Below are positions 16,895 to 26,447 of a DNA stretch of 33,499 bases, piece after piece. The stretch is from the NCBI GenBank assembly GCA_020426325.1, contig JAGQQG010000063.1, forward strand, positions 1 through 33,499. Direction: 5' to 3'. Under the pieces are notes generated by a model that did not search any database, had not been told where the DNA came from, and worked only from the letters and a program-made list of their open reading frames with translations. The number at the start of each line of letters is the position of its first letter. The first letter of the stretch is position 1. The position numbers and the translations under genes are program-made. Source of the stretch: Planctomycetaceae bacterium. GTDB taxonomy: Bacteria > Planctomycetota > Planctomycetia > Planctomycetales > Planctomycetaceae.

Positions 16895-19800
16895 ATGTCC
16901 TCTCACCTCCTTACGCTTTCCTCTCGTCTCCGTCAGGCTCTTGATCGCGGTGTTGTTCGGCGTCGCCAGCGTGTCCGAAGACGTCGTGATTTGGCTGCAG
17001 GACTCACCAATGCGACTGTGGCTCGGATCGAGTTGCTCGAAGATCGCACCTTGTTGAGTTGGCAGGCGATAGGTCCTTTTTCAGCGACGGACGGGCAGGT
17101 CGAGAACATCAGCCCGAATGACCAGATCGTCGGCGCCATTCACACAGTCATTGCACATCCCACGAATGCAGACATTCTCTATGTGGGGGGCACAAACGGG
17201 GGTCTGTGGAAGACAACAAATGCGACCTCTGCTTCCCCCAACTGGATCCCTCTGACCGATGGTCTGCCTTCTCAATCGATAGGGGCGCTGACATTCGATG
17301 TCGCCGATACGACAGGGAACACGGTGTATGCAGGAATCGGCCGATACAGCAGTTATGGGCGCATCGGGAACAACCGCATCGGTTTACTCCGGACAACTGA
17401 CGGCGGTGCGACGATGGAAGTTGTGGATGGTGGCGGCACGCTCGTCGGGAAGAATATCTCGGGCATTGCCGTGAACGGGAACACAATTGTTGTTTCTGTG
17501 AACACCGCAGACAGTTTTACGTTCAGCAACATCGGCATCTTTCGCAGCACCGACGGTGGAGCCACCTTTACGCACATTTCCCAGGGGAACGGTAGCGTGA
17601 CTGGGCTGCCGGAGGGAGCGAGTTACGACCTTGTCGCTGACCCGACGAATCCTGACGTGCTCTACACATCAGCCGTGTTTGGCTCACCGACGGGAATCTA
17701 CAAATCGGTCAATGGAGGGGCCAATTGGACCAAGGTCAGCAGCGCTGCAATCGATGCGCTGATCAGCGGCAACACCAGCAATCTCGAAATGGCAGTCGGG
17801 ACGAGCAACAACGTTTACGCCTCGATCATCAACAACGGCCGCGTCGACGGACTCTTCCGCTCCGGAAATGGCGGTACCACATGGGTCCAGTTGGACACGC
17901 CGAAGACAAATGAGAACGGTGTCGATGTTGGATTGAATCCTGGCGGTGGCAAAGGTCCGGGACCTGGCTCAACACCTGAAGAAATTGCAGGGGGACAGGG
18001 TTCGATTCACTTCTCGATGGTGGCCGATCCAGGCAATGCCAACATCGTTTATGTCGGAGGGGATCGTCAGCCTTTGGAATTCCAGTTCCCCACTTCAATT
18101 GGAGCCACCGATTATTCCGGTCGTCTCTTCCGCGGTGATGCTTCCAAGGCGGCCGGCAGCCAGTTCGTCCACCTCACACACAGCAACACGCTCGGAGCAA
18201 CCGGCGGAGGAACGGCGAGTGGCAGTTCACCGCATGCCGACTCCCGTGAGATGGTGATTGATGCCAATGGCAACCTCATCGAAGTCGATGACGGCGGAAT
18301 CTATCGACGCACCAGTCCCCAATCCAATACGGGTGACTGGTTCGGGATTATCGGCGACCTGCAGGTGACTGAGGCTCATGACGTCGCCTGGGATGCGGTC
18401 TCGAATATCGCAGCCACTGGCAATCAGGACACGGGAACGACCTTTCAACCTTTCGAGGGGGCAACCACTTGGGTCAGCCTGTCGACGGCAGATGGCGGAG
18501 ATGTCGCTATTGACGACATCACGCTTGCAGGACTTGGCCAGTCGATCGGCTACTCGAGTTTTCAAAACCTTGGAGGATTCCGGCGGACAACCTTTGATGC
18601 CGGTGGAAATGTCATCAGCACTGTATTCCCCGCCTTGACGGTCAGTTCCGGGTCGCCGTTCAGCGGAGCATTCCGGACACCTGTCGAGTTAAACAACCTC
18701 GACCCTCAGCGACTGATTCTCCAAGGAAGTAATTCCACCTACGAATCGCTCAACCAGGGCAACTCTATCGCCGAAGTGGGAGTTGGGGTCTTCAATGGCA
18801 GCATCGAGCAGAATGCCATCGAGTACGGCGGTCGCAAGAACGGGATTCCCAATCTGGACGTTCTCTGGGTCGGTTCCGGGAGTGATGTCTACTTCCGTTC
18901 GACAGCAGGAGCACTCTCCGAAACAACAAGTGATCCGACGTCGAGCACCATTCGGGACCTGGCGATCGATCCGGATGACTGGGCGTCCGCTTTCGTGATT
19001 GACTCGAACCAGGTCTTCTGGACAGTCGACGAAGGGGATTCCTGGATCGACATCACCGGTGACTTGCTGACGATGGCAAGTGACCTCCGGTCGATTCGTT
19101 TTGTCGCAGGTCCCAGCATTGACGCGGTCATTGTCGGAACGAATCAAGGAGTCTTTGTTTCCTCGACTTCCGACCCCGGAGTGTGGGTGTCGCTCGGCCC
19201 GGATCTGCCAAACGTCCTGGTCTTCGACATGGAATACGACATCGCGGATGATGTCCTCGTTGCGGGAACGTTGGGTCGAGGCGTCTGGAAGTTTGACAAT
19301 GTTGTGGACACCATCGACAGTGGCCTGAACCTCAATCCATCAATCATCCTCGACGATGGTGATGCCGGGTTTTCAACGGTCGGGGGATTTGTTGCAGCCA
19401 CAAACCCCAATGCTCGGGACGGCGACGTCCATAATGCACCCCAGGGAGTCGGCGGAAGCATCGCCCGCTGGGAGTTCACAGGTCTCGCACCCGGCAATTA
19501 CCAGGTCTCAGCGACTTGGGTCGCTCATCCCAACCGAGCGACGAATTCTCCTTTCACGATCCTTGATGGCGTTGGCGGCAATCAACTCAACCGACGGATT
19601 GTCAATCAGGAGCAGGCCCCCGATGATTTCACCGACAATGGCTCTGACTGGGAAGATCTGGCGATCGTCACTGTCACCGGGAACACGCTGGTCGTTGAGT
19701 TGAGCAATGCCGCCAACGAATATGTGAACGCTGATGCGATTCGCATTCGACCCACGATGAATCCGGAGTCTCCTTCTGGGCTTGTGATCGACAATGGCGA

Positions 19801-21538
19801 CAGTGGATTCTCAACCACTTCGGGTTGGACCAACTCTAACAACATCAATGGCTATCTGTCTGACGTGGCCAATGCCCCAGCCGGCGATGGATCGCGCGTG
19901 GCGACTTGGACGTTTGATGGGCTGATGCCAGGGAACTACTACGTCGCTGCCACATGGACGGCGAATTCCAACCGCGCGACGAACGCCCCGTTCAGTATCC
20001 GCGATGGTGCTGGTGGTCCCCTCCTGGAGAAGGTCATCGTCAATCAGAAGCTGGCTCCTAACGACTTCTCTGACGGGAGCAGCAGCTGGGAGAATCTGGC
20101 ACTCGTCCACGTGACAGGGAGTTCTCTTGTTGTTGAGCTGTCGAACGACGCCAACCAGTACGTGATCGCTGATGCAATCCGATTGCAGCCAACTCTCGAT
20201 CCCCCGCCACCGCCGGGCGTCATAATCGACGACGGTGATCCTGGATTTAACACGACAGCAGGATGGAATCCAGCCTCTTCGAATCACGGTTACGAAGGAG
20301 ATGCCCGAAATGCTCCCAGCGGCGATGGCTCAAAGGTCGCCACCTGGACATTCGAGAATCTGGCTCCGGGTGAGTACACAGTCGCTGCGACTTGGACCCC
20401 CTTTGCCAACCGTGCCACAGACGCTCCCTTTACGGCTTATAACGGAGTCGGCGGTCCGGTTCTGGGCTCGATTGATGTCAATCAGCAGCAGGCTCCCAAT
20501 GACTTCTCGAGTTTTGGCGGAAACTGGAAGAACCTGATGACCGTCCTCGTGACAGAGGGGACACTGGTCGTGGAACTGACCAATGGGGCTGACGGCTATG
20601 TGATTGCAGACGCGATCCGTGTCGCGCCGGCCAATCCTTCGCCCGCTGACCCAATTGTCATTGATGGTGATTTCAGTGACTGGGCGAGTGTTCCAACCTA
20701 CACAGACCCGGCTGATGATCAGCACGACACCGACCACACTCAAGCTGGCGACACGCCCGCCCACGTCAATCATCCGGACGTGGACCTGCTCAGTTACAAA
20801 GTCACGCACGATGCTGAGAACTTCTACTTCTACTTCGAGGCGACGGGAGAGATTGGTCGCACCCAGGTGGAAGACCTCGCGAATGGTCTGCGTGCCGGTC
20901 GGTACTATGTGATCGTCACGATCGATGTCGACTCGGACGACGCCACCGGGTATCCGCTCTACGAGGGAGGATATTACACCGGGACGACCGACACCGAAGG
21001 CTACGACATGAATGCAGAAATCGAGTTCTTCAATGGCCAGTTCAACACGGGTCATTACCTCCAGCACGGTGCACGCAACGCGTTGGAGCTGCAACAGGCA
21101 TTCGCTGATCAGTCCAACGGCCAGTACCTCTGGAACGGCCCCGAGACACAGGGCCCGTTTATGCCCGGCTTCGTGAATGTCCTACCGGGCAGCTATGACT
21201 TCTACACCCAGTGGTCCTACCACGAGAACAATCCCGCGACCTCTGCGGATGATCAGATTACATTCGTGCAGGACAAGGGACCGGTGGTCAGCGGGAACGT
21301 GACTTATGCCTTCTCGCCGGATAACCACATGATTGAAATGAAAGTCCCATTCAAGGGCTTCCTTAAGGATGCGGACGGCAATCCGATCATCCAGATCGGT
21401 CAGTTTGTCGATCTGTCGTTCTCACTCGAAGCGAGCGGTGAATTGGGCAACGATGTTTCTGCTCAGAATCCCAACGGAATCTGGGGGTCAGACACGGGTG
21501 AACCCATCAACAATTATTACCTGCGACCGGTCTCTTGA
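16895..21538 (+). CDS. Giant secreted LEPR-XLL protein: sortilin/BNR-like propeller, three golvesin-like repeats, CBM9-like C-terminus
   Basis: This is a 1547-residue protein from the ATG at 16895. The Arg-rich N-terminus (VRRRQRVRRRR) precedes ELLEDRTLL at about residues 46-54, the planctomycete LEPR-XLL export-type motif. Next comes a propeller region rich in sortilin/BNR-like units (GLWKTTN, GLLRTTDGGAT, GIFRSTDGGATF, GIYKSVNGGANW, GLFRSGNGGTTW) to about residue 810. Three tandem 146-residue units start at about 817, 963 and 1109. Each begins with a DDGDxGF- or DNGDSGF-type strand, contains ATWxxxxNRATxxPF, and ends YVxADAIR, as in golvesin-like or xanthan-lyase C-terminal domains. The last 300 residues (IVIDGDFSDW, YYVIVTIDVDSDDATG) resemble a CBM9/DOMON-type module. 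It is presumably surface-exposed and carbohydrate-related; no catalytic site is recognised. Confidence 0.85.
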   Translation: MSSHLLTLSSRLRQALDRGVVRRRQRVRRRRDLAAGLTNATVARIELLEDRTLLSWQAIGPFSATDGQVENISPNDQIVGAIHTVIAHPTNADILYVGGTNGGLWKTTNATSASPNWIPLTDGLPSQSIGALTFDVADTTGNTVYAGIGRYSSYGRIGNNRIGLLRTTDGGATMEVVDGGGTLVGKNISGIAVNGNTIVVSVNTADSFTFSNIGIFRSTDGGATFTHISQGNGSVTGLPEGASYDLVADPTNPDVLYTSAVFGSPTGIYKSVNGGANWTKVSSAAIDALISGNTSNLEMAVGTSNNVYASIINNGRVDGLFRSGNGGTTWVQLDTPKTNENGVDVGLNPGGGKGPGPGSTPEEIAGGQGSIHFSMVADPGNANIVYVGGDRQPLEFQFPTSIGATDYSGRLFRGDASKAAGSQFVHLTHSNTLGATGGGTASGSSPHADSREMVIDANGNLIEVDDGGIYRRTSPQSNTGDWFGIIGDLQVTEAHDVAWDAVSNIAATGNQDTGTTFQPFEGATTWVSLSTADGGDVAIDDITLAGLGQSIGYSSFQNLGGFRRTTFDAGGNVISTVFPALTVSSGSPFSGAFRTPVELNNLDPQRLILQGSNSTYESLNQGNSIAEVGVGVFNGSIEQNAIEYGGRKNGIPNLDVLWVGSGSDVYFRSTAGALSETTSDPTSSTIRDLAIDPDDWASAFVIDSNQVFWTVDEGDSWIDITGDLLTMASDLRSIRFVAGPSIDAVIVGTNQGVFVSSTSDPGVWVSLGPDLPNVLVFDMEYDIADDVLVAGTLGRGVWKFDNVVDTIDSGLNLNPSIILDDGDAGFSTVGGFVAATNPNARDGDVHNAPQGVGGSIARWEFTGLAPGNYQVSATWVAHPNRATNSPFTILDGVGGNQLNRRIVNQEQAPDDFTDNGSDWEDLAIVTVTGNTLVVELSNAANEYVNADAIRIRPTMNPESPSGLVIDNGDSGFSTTSGWTNSNNINGYLSDVANAPAGDGSRVATWTFDGLMPGNYYVAATWTANSNRATNAPFSIRDGAGGPLLEKVIVNQKLAPNDFSDGSSSWENLALVHVTGSSLVVELSNDANQYVIADAIRLQPTLDPPPPPGVIIDDGDPGFNTTAGWNPASSNHGYEGDARNAPSGDGSKVATWTFENLAPGEYTVAATWTPFANRATDAPFTAYNGVGGPVLGSIDVNQQQAPNDFSSFGGNWKNLMTVLVTEGTLVVELTNGADGYVIADAIRVAPANPSPADPIVIDGDFSDWASVPTYTDPADDQHDTDHTQAGDTPAHVNHPDVDLLSYKVTHDAENFYFYFEATGEIGRTQVEDLANGLRAGRYYVIVTIDVDSDDATGYPLYEGGYYTGTTDTEGYDMNAEIEFFNGQFNTGHYLQHGARNALELQQAFADQSNGQYLWNGPETQGPFMPGFVNVLPGSYDFYTQWSYHENNPATSADDQITFVQDKGPVVSGNVTYAFSPDNHMIEMKVPFKGFLKDADGNPIIQIGQFVDLSFSLEASGELGNDVSAQNPNGIWGSDTGEPINNYYLRPVS
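19343..20635 (+). repeat. Three in-frame tandem repeats of about 438 bp (golvesin-like)
   Basis: Unit starts are at about 19343, 19781 and 20219, giving a 438-bp period, which is 146 codons. Shared protein blocks are DxGDxGF at the head, a central xATWxxxxNRAT and a terminal DAIR. The nucleotide copies have diverged clearly, so the duplication is old. Confidence 0.85.
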
Positions 21539-21592
21539 TCAGAGAACTTTTGACACCTCACAATACTGCGAAATCGTGAAGAGCCTCAGGGG

Positions 21593-21612
21593 GATCGTCT
21601 CACCAGACGATC
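21593..21612. terminator. Hairpin between the convergent giant gene and BBP7-like gene
   Basis: GATCGTCT and AGACGATC form a perfect 8-bp stem around CACC. It overlaps the BBP7-like stop codon and lies 55 bp past the giant gene's stop. No T-run follows on either strand, so this is only a possible bidirectional terminator. Confidence 0.35.
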
Positions 21613-22763
21613 TCCAATGCTCCTGTCCCGCCGTGTGTGAACAGGAAGCTGCTCGTATCCAGTCCGAGCCAGACGATGTTGTTCGTCCCGCCAGGATTGA
21701 GGTTGCCCGTCTTCTTGACCTGCTCAGCAGCAACGGCAATTCCGTGTGCGATGAAGACCTGATAGCCCAGTCTTAGATTGACCGACTGCGTCAGCCAGAA
21801 AACAGTTTCCAGACCCGCTTCCGACATGATGGCCGGCTCAGTCCGTTTATCCCGAGCAGTGCCGAGGACGTTGGGCCCCAACTGTAGCCGTGACACGCCC
21901 TTGGCGGTGTTTCCGTAGATACCTGTTTTGGCAAACCCACCGAGTTCAAACTTGCCCCATTTCCCGAGCAGTGCCTCAGCTCCAATCTGCCCGCCGAACA
22001 GATCGTTCCTCGTATCGAAGTCACTAATGACTTGCCCCGCTGTCCCCACGCTGTTGATCTGCATGTCCTCGTCGATCTCTCCCCAGCGAAATCCGATCAA
22101 CCAGGTAACATCACCCGAACTCTGCTTCAGATTCACTTCTGCAGTCCGCAACCGTGATGAGTAGGTCGAAGACATGTCGTCTGTGAAGGCTCCCGCGGAA
22201 AGTGGATTGGAAAGCAGTTGGAGATCGCCGGGGACTGGGTTCACGACATAAACGCCCGCGTTCCAGTCGTCGATCCACAGGTATCGGGCTTCGAGTTCCA
22301 GACCATATCCCAGATGAGAGGAGACACTCGCATCGATCCCAGGCTGGAAATCGAAGTCAAAATCGTTCCCTTTCAGCACGACCTGATTCGTCGCCGTATT
22401 TCGCAGGATGCCAGGATCGCTGTTCTCATCCCTTCGCATGTAGATGAACTTCACACGGGCAGACAGCTTCGGGCCGGGGTCGCAGAAGACCTCATCACAA
22501 CAGGAATCACACAGGGACTCCGGTGAACAGCTCGTCTGCTCGTAGCTGACCTGATCGACTGTGTGTCCCAGCATGGGGTATGGGCCACTTTGCGGCTGCA
22601 CCGAATGTCCAATGGACGGATAAGGACTCATCGAGGAATACCCCGAGGAGACCGACTGACCAATTGGGGGATACGGTCCCGCAGCGGCGCTGCTCACAAA
22701 CAGATGATGGGAAAACGTGGCCGTCAACAGCATCAAAGCCATCGGTGTTCGCAAACCCCTCAT
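21600..22763 (-). CDS. BBP7-like outer membrane beta-barrel protein
   Basis: This 387-residue protein has a signal peptide (MRGLRTPMALMLLTATFSHH..SSAAAG). Three short degenerate repeats follow at about residues 29-38, 46-55 and 60-69 (GPYPPIGQSV, SPYPSIGHSV, GPYPMLGHTV). Next is a cysteine cluster (five Cys between 79 and 94), then alternating beta-strand sequence in a barrel pattern (SSHLGYGLELEARYLWI, WLIGFRWGEIDEDM, FELGGFAKTGIYGN), ending in a C-terminal strand with W at the tip. This matches planctomycete BBP7-type barrels. Role: outer-membrane porin or structural protein, by inference. The ATG at 22763 is favoured because GGGAG lies about 6-8 nt upstream; the frame is open 23 codons more. 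Confidence 0.8.
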   Translation of the reverse strand: MRGLRTPMALMLLTATFSHHLFVSSAAAGPYPPIGQSVSSGYSSMSPYPSIGHSVQPQSGPYPMLGHTVDQVSYEQTSCSPESLCDSCCDEVFCDPGPKLSARVKFIYMRRDENSDPGILRNTATNQVVLKGNDFDFDFQPGIDASVSSHLGYGLELEARYLWIDDWNAGVYVVNPVPGDLQLLSNPLSAGAFTDDMSSTYSSRLRTAEVNLKQSSGDVTWLIGFRWGEIDEDMQINSVGTAGQVISDFDTRNDLFGGQIGAEALLGKWGKFELGGFAKTGIYGNTAKGVSRLQLGPNVLGTARDKRTEPAIMSEAGLETVFWLTQSVNLRLGYQVFIAHGIAVAAEQVKKTGNLNPGGTNNIVWLGLDTSSFLFTHGGTGALEIVW

Positions 22764-23099
22764 TTTCACTCCCGGATGCTGTTGTTCGCCACGACACGGT
22801 GAGTGCATCTCTCCCGTGATCGCCACGACCATGCTGATTGATGTGACGAGTTAATCCTACGAACTCGTTCGATCATTGTGATCGTCACAGCCGGGCACCT
22901 ACGACTACTTGGATCGGAGTTGGCGGAACCTTCAGCACATTGAGATGAATCGGGACGATCAGCATGATTGGCATGACCGTTAAAGTTTGCCATGCGGTAC
23001 GATATGACTGAGTATTCACGTCATCTGGATACCCTTCAGTAATCACGATTCATCACCAGGACGACAATCCGCTTCTCCTTTCAGAATCAGGAATGTGAC
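22764..23099. other. Divergent intergenic region
   Basis: This 336-bp stretch lies between the BBP7-like start and the cyclase start and should carry both promoters. CGAGTT (22847-22852) and AACTCG (22862-22867) are a short inverted repeat. I found no convincing -35/-10 pair by eye, and no ORF. Confidence 0.4.
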
Positions 23100-23921
23100 A
23101 TGAAATATCAGCTCATCCTTACACTTTGTCTGTTTACTGCGGCAGATTCAGTCGTTGACACGCAGCAGCAAACGAGGGCAGATGATTCCCAGGCGACACC
23201 CATTGAGGCGATCGCAGACGAACAGGTGCAGGTCATCGATCTGAGCTATCCCCTGAATTCGCAGACGAACTTCTGGCCGGGTGATAAATACGAGCCCTTC
23301 ACGCTCGAAACCATTGCGACGCTGGAGAAAGACGGCGTCCTCTCCAAAGCGATGCGTCTTCCTGAACATATCGGGACACACATTGATGCTCCGAACCACT
23401 TCGAACCGAATCAACCTTCTGTTGCCGAGATCAACCCGCAGGATCTGATTGGTCCGGGAGTGGTGATCGACATCTCTGCTCAAGCTGAAACTGACGCTGA
23501 CTACGGTCTGAGTCTCAAAGATATTCAGTCATGGGAGCATGAGCATGGACGCATTCCCGACGGGGCGATCGTGCTTCTCAACACCGGCTGGGGGCGTTTC
23601 TGGTCTCAGCCCGAACGCTTTCAAGGCCGCGATGTCACAGGAAAACTCCATTTCCCATCGTACACCCAAGAGTCTGCCCGCTTCCTGATCCACGACCGCA
23701 AAGCTCGCGGCCTGGGTGTCGACACTCTCAGCATTGATCGCGGCATCTCGAAGAAGTTCGAGGTCCATCACATCACGAACGCTGCAACACGCTATGGCCT
23801 CGAAAACATTGCACACATCGAACGACTCCCCCCACGCGGATTCACTCTGTTCGTCGCCCCGATGAAGATTGAAAATGGTACCGGCGGCCCTGCACGCGTG
23901 TTCGCGATCCTGCCAAAGTGA
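23100..23921 (+). CDS. Secreted cyclase-family (kynurenine formamidase-like) hydrolase
   Basis: This 273-residue protein has an N-terminal signal (KYQLILTLCLFTAADS). The metal-binding signature HIGTHIDAPNH at residues 90-100 (His90, His94, Asp96, His100) is the Cyclase/PF04199 motif, and IDLSYPL precedes it. Family enzymes hydrolyse N-formylkynurenine, isatin or cyclic esters and amides in the presence of a divalent metal. Substrate here is unknown; export to the periplasm is unusual for the tryptophan-breakdown type. A purine-rich CAGGAA upstream supports the ATG at 23100. It is convergent with the C45-like gene, 8 bp apart. Confidence 0.85.
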   Translation: MKYQLILTLCLFTAADSVVDTQQQTRADDSQATPIEAIADEQVQVIDLSYPLNSQTNFWPGDKYEPFTLETIATLEKDGVLSKAMRLPEHIGTHIDAPNHFEPNQPSVAEINPQDLIGPGVVIDISAQAETDADYGLSLKDIQSWEHEHGRIPDGAIVLLNTGWGRFWSQPERFQGRDVTGKLHFPSYTQESARFLIHDRKARGLGVDTLSIDRGISKKFEVHHITNAATRYGLENIAHIERLPPRGFTLFVAPMKIENGTGGPARVFAILPK

Positions 23922-23929
23922 CGCCTCAA

Positions 23930-24982
23930 TCACAGCATTTCATACAGCTCATACGGATGATTGCACGGTGTCCCTCGTGTGATGAGCATCCGTCGCTCGT
24001 TCGGCTCAATGATCACTGAGAAGACCGTCGTCCAGAACCCGTGGGGAGGTTCATCGTTCGGATGACGACAGATCGAACGCGGATGATCCTGATGGTCGGT
24101 CAGCCCTTGTTGTACCATCTCCACCGAAACTCCCTTGCCATTGGTGTTGAGCAATTCGCCGATCCGATGAATCCGATCATGTGATTGAATCAGCTCGGGA
24201 AACTCCTCGTTGATTGGCAGAAGGTTCGGATGCAGACAATGGTTGGTGTGCGTGACGGGGGACGAGTCGTTGCTGCTCAAAACCTGCACGTCATCAATCG
24301 TAATCTCCAGATCAGCTGGTCCCTGCGGGGTGATCAGCATGACGTTCGCAGGAATCGCCCGTTCCGCCCGCCGAACTGCATCAACAGCTTCATCAAGTGA
24401 GGCAGCTTCGAGGATGGCCCGCACGATGAAGTAATGAGGCACCCCGACCCGTCGGCTGGGAGCCGGCAGAGTGTTCAGACACAGACCGACGCCTTTGTCA
24501 TTGAAACCAATGTAAGCAATCAATCCCGCCTGCCCGATCGTGGTGATCGCCGGCTTTCCGGCCGTCTTGCGGGTTATAACGACATTGAATTCATCGAGAG
24601 CCGGGTCATTGTCCCAGTTCTGTGCGACAAACCGTGACCGCGGTCCCGCAGCGGCGAGTGACGTACAGGCGCCTTCGTCATCCGGCTGAAGCTGATTCCG
24701 CACCTGCAGCAGCATGATCTCGTCAAGAGACACACTTGCTCCCTCGGCGGTCCCGCGAAGTTCTTCAACCATCTCAGAGGCATACGCCTCCGCAAATCGC
24801 AGGCTCTGCTGAGCGATGTCGATGGCTGACTCCATTGAGATAGAGACCGTGCGATTCACATGCTCCATTGCGCACGCGCAGAAGCCCCGAATCTGCTCAC
24901 GCATCGCTTCGCCAATTTGTCGGCCGAGCTCTCTCGGAGGACCAGTAACTTCAAACTCAGGATAACGTGTCGCTGTGGTCAT
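23930..24982 (-). CDS. C45-type N-terminal-nucleophile hydrolase (acyl-CoA:6-APA acyltransferase-like)
   Basis: This 350-residue protein resembles C45 peptidases/acyltransferases of the Ntn-hydrolase fold. The expected autocatalytic nucleophile is Cys106 in GACTSLA, with LLQVRNQL just before and FVAQNWDND after. IGFNDKGVGLCLNTL and HTNHCLHPNL are other family blocks. Precursor cleavage before Cys would create the active enzyme, which acts on amide or acyl bonds. The ATG at 24982 has a strong upstream GGGAAGG. Frame opens 43 codons more but without this site. It is 37 bp downstream of the dehydratase-like gene, so likely the same operon. The substrate is unknown. Confidence 0.8.
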   Translation of the reverse strand: MTTATRYPEFEVTGPPRELGRQIGEAMREQIRGFCACAMEHVNRTVSISMESAIDIAQQSLRFAEAYASEMVEELRGTAEGASVSLDEIMLLQVRNQLQPDDEGACTSLAAAGPRSRFVAQNWDNDPALDEFNVVITRKTAGKPAITTIGQAGLIAYIGFNDKGVGLCLNTLPAPSRRVGVPHYFIVRAILEAASLDEAVDAVRRAERAIPANVMLITPQGPADLEITIDDVQVLSSNDSSPVTHTNHCLHPNLLPINEEFPELIQSHDRIHRIGELLNTNGKGVSVEMVQQGLTDHQDHPRSICRHPNDEPPHGFWTTVFSVIIEPNERRMLITRGTPCNHPYELYEML

Positions 24983-25019
24983 GACGCCTTCCCTCTCCGA
25001 CTGATAAGATCGTGTTCTC

Positions 25020-26261
25020 TCAGGAATCTCCGACCGAGCCATCCGGCCACTGGTGTGCACCGCGTGTCTCGATGAACGGCCGGCCGGGTCGTGTCTTGGC
25101 GACCTCTTCATCGATGTCGATCCCCAGACCGGGACCGGGAGGTAGAGCCGCGTAGCCGTCGGAGTACTCGATGTGCACTCCGCCGTACAGGTCCTCTTCC
25201 CATTGTTCGTACTGACGTGCCTGGTTGAACTCGTGAATCACACAGTTTGTGGTGCACGCATTAACGTGCAACCCGGCCAAAGTCATTACCGGACTCTGGG
25301 CATTGTGCAGGGAGACGTTGATGAAATGGGCCTCCGCCATCGCAGCGAGTTTCTTGCATTCTGAGATGCCCCCTGCGTGGATCACGTCGGGGTTGATAAA
25401 ACTGACGACGTGCTCATCAATCATGTCCTGAAAGCCGAATTTTGTGAACTGGCTCTCCCCCTGACAGAGCGGTACGTTCACATGCTCCGCCAGCCATTTG
25501 AGCTTGCCGAGGTCCGACGTCAGCATGGGTTCTTCAACAAAGAAGGGACGCAAATCTTCAATCTTGCGGCACAGTTCGAGCGCCATCTCGGGCGTGAGTG
25601 TCGTGTGCGCATCGTACAGGATGTCGAAGTCCTTACCCCCCGCATCACGCATCTCCTGCAGGCGTTTGACCTCCGCGTCGACATCCCAGGGCTGCTGAAG
25701 CACGCCGTTCTGGGCAATGTTCGGCCCGGTCTTGCACGCATTAAAGCCCATCTCTTTCGCCCGATGAACAGCGTCCGCAGACCCGCCGCCAACATAGAGA
25801 CGAATCTTGTCCTTCGCAGCCCCGCCCAAGAGCTGATAAATCGGGGCATCAAGAACTTTGCCCGCAATGTCCCACAACGCAATATCGACTGCGCTCAAAG
25901 CACTGTTGAGGATCGGCCCGCCGCGCCAGCGCGGCTGGCGGTACATCGCCTGCCAATGCCTTTCGATCTCCAGTGGATTCTTGCCGACAATGTACCGTTC
26001 ATGCTCCTGGATGGCTGCGATCATCGTCCCCGCTCGCCCGCGAATGCCCCCCTCACCAACGCCCGTGATCCCCGCGTTCGTGTACAGCTTTACGAACACG
26101 TAAGTCATCGACCCGTTCCAAACAGGGATGACCTTGAACTCAGTGACCTTGAGATCCTTCGGAAGCTCCGCGAGAACTCTGTCCGGGAATAGGCCAAAGC
26201 CGCCGCATGCTCCGACCATTCCCGCAGCGAGTCCCCGTATCAAGAATGTTCTTCGATTCAT
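25020..26261 (-). CDS. Tat-exported galactonate dehydratase-like protein (mandelate racemase/enolase superfamily)
   Basis: This 413-residue protein starts with NRRTFLIRGLAAGM, a twin-arginine signal. The enolase-superfamily metal ligands are visible: Asp217 in DAHT (with His219), Glu243 in VEEP and Glu269 in GES. His319 in SLHN may be the catalytic base. The order DxH...EEP...GES...H is that of the galactonate/mannonate dehydratase group, which removes water from sugar acids to give 2-keto-3-deoxy acids. The ATG at 26261 has AGGAG about 8 nt upstream; the frame is open 106 codons more but that part lacks family features. It precedes the C45-like gene and is divergent from the DapA-type gene. 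Exact substrate is not known. Confidence 0.8.
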   Translation of the reverse strand: MNRRTFLIRGLAAGMVGACGGFGLFPDRVLAELPKDLKVTEFKVIPVWNGSMTYVFVKLYTNAGITGVGEGGIRGRAGTMIAAIQEHERYIVGKNPLEIERHWQAMYRQPRWRGGPILNSALSAVDIALWDIAGKVLDAPIYQLLGGAAKDKIRLYVGGGSADAVHRAKEMGFNACKTGPNIAQNGVLQQPWDVDAEVKRLQEMRDAGGKDFDILYDAHTTLTPEMALELCRKIEDLRPFFVEEPMLTSDLGKLKWLAEHVNVPLCQGESQFTKFGFQDMIDEHVVSFINPDVIHAGGISECKKLAAMAEAHFINVSLHNAQSPVMTLAGLHVNACTTNCVIHEFNQARQYEQWEEDLYGGVHIEYSDGYAALPPGPGLGIDIDEEVAKTRPGRPFIETRGAHQWPDGSVGDS

Positions 26262-26447
26262 GGCATCGCTCCTGGTCGAACGAGTGTCGAATAGCAAGAC
26301 GTTTGGGCAGCAGTGATGCCGAGTGTAGGCCGGAAGCCGACAAGCGGGCAAGCAGACCGATGATGTAGCCTGAAGACAAACATCGAGTAGGATGTGACTC
26401 TTGAGAAACGTCCCCGATCTAGTCCGCACTGGGAATTGAGTATCAAC

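Noticed and set aside
19343-20635. Regular repeats as a possible CRISPR array
   Set aside because: The repeats are 438 bp, in frame, and clearly coding protein domains.
20330-21094. 254-codon minus-strand ORF inside the giant gene
   Set aside because: It overlaps the repeat and CBM9-like region in antisense and shows no recognisable domain.
25377-26192. 271-codon plus-strand ORF opposite the dehydratase-like gene
   Set aside because: The opposite strand carries clear catalytic motifs, so this is a shadow frame.
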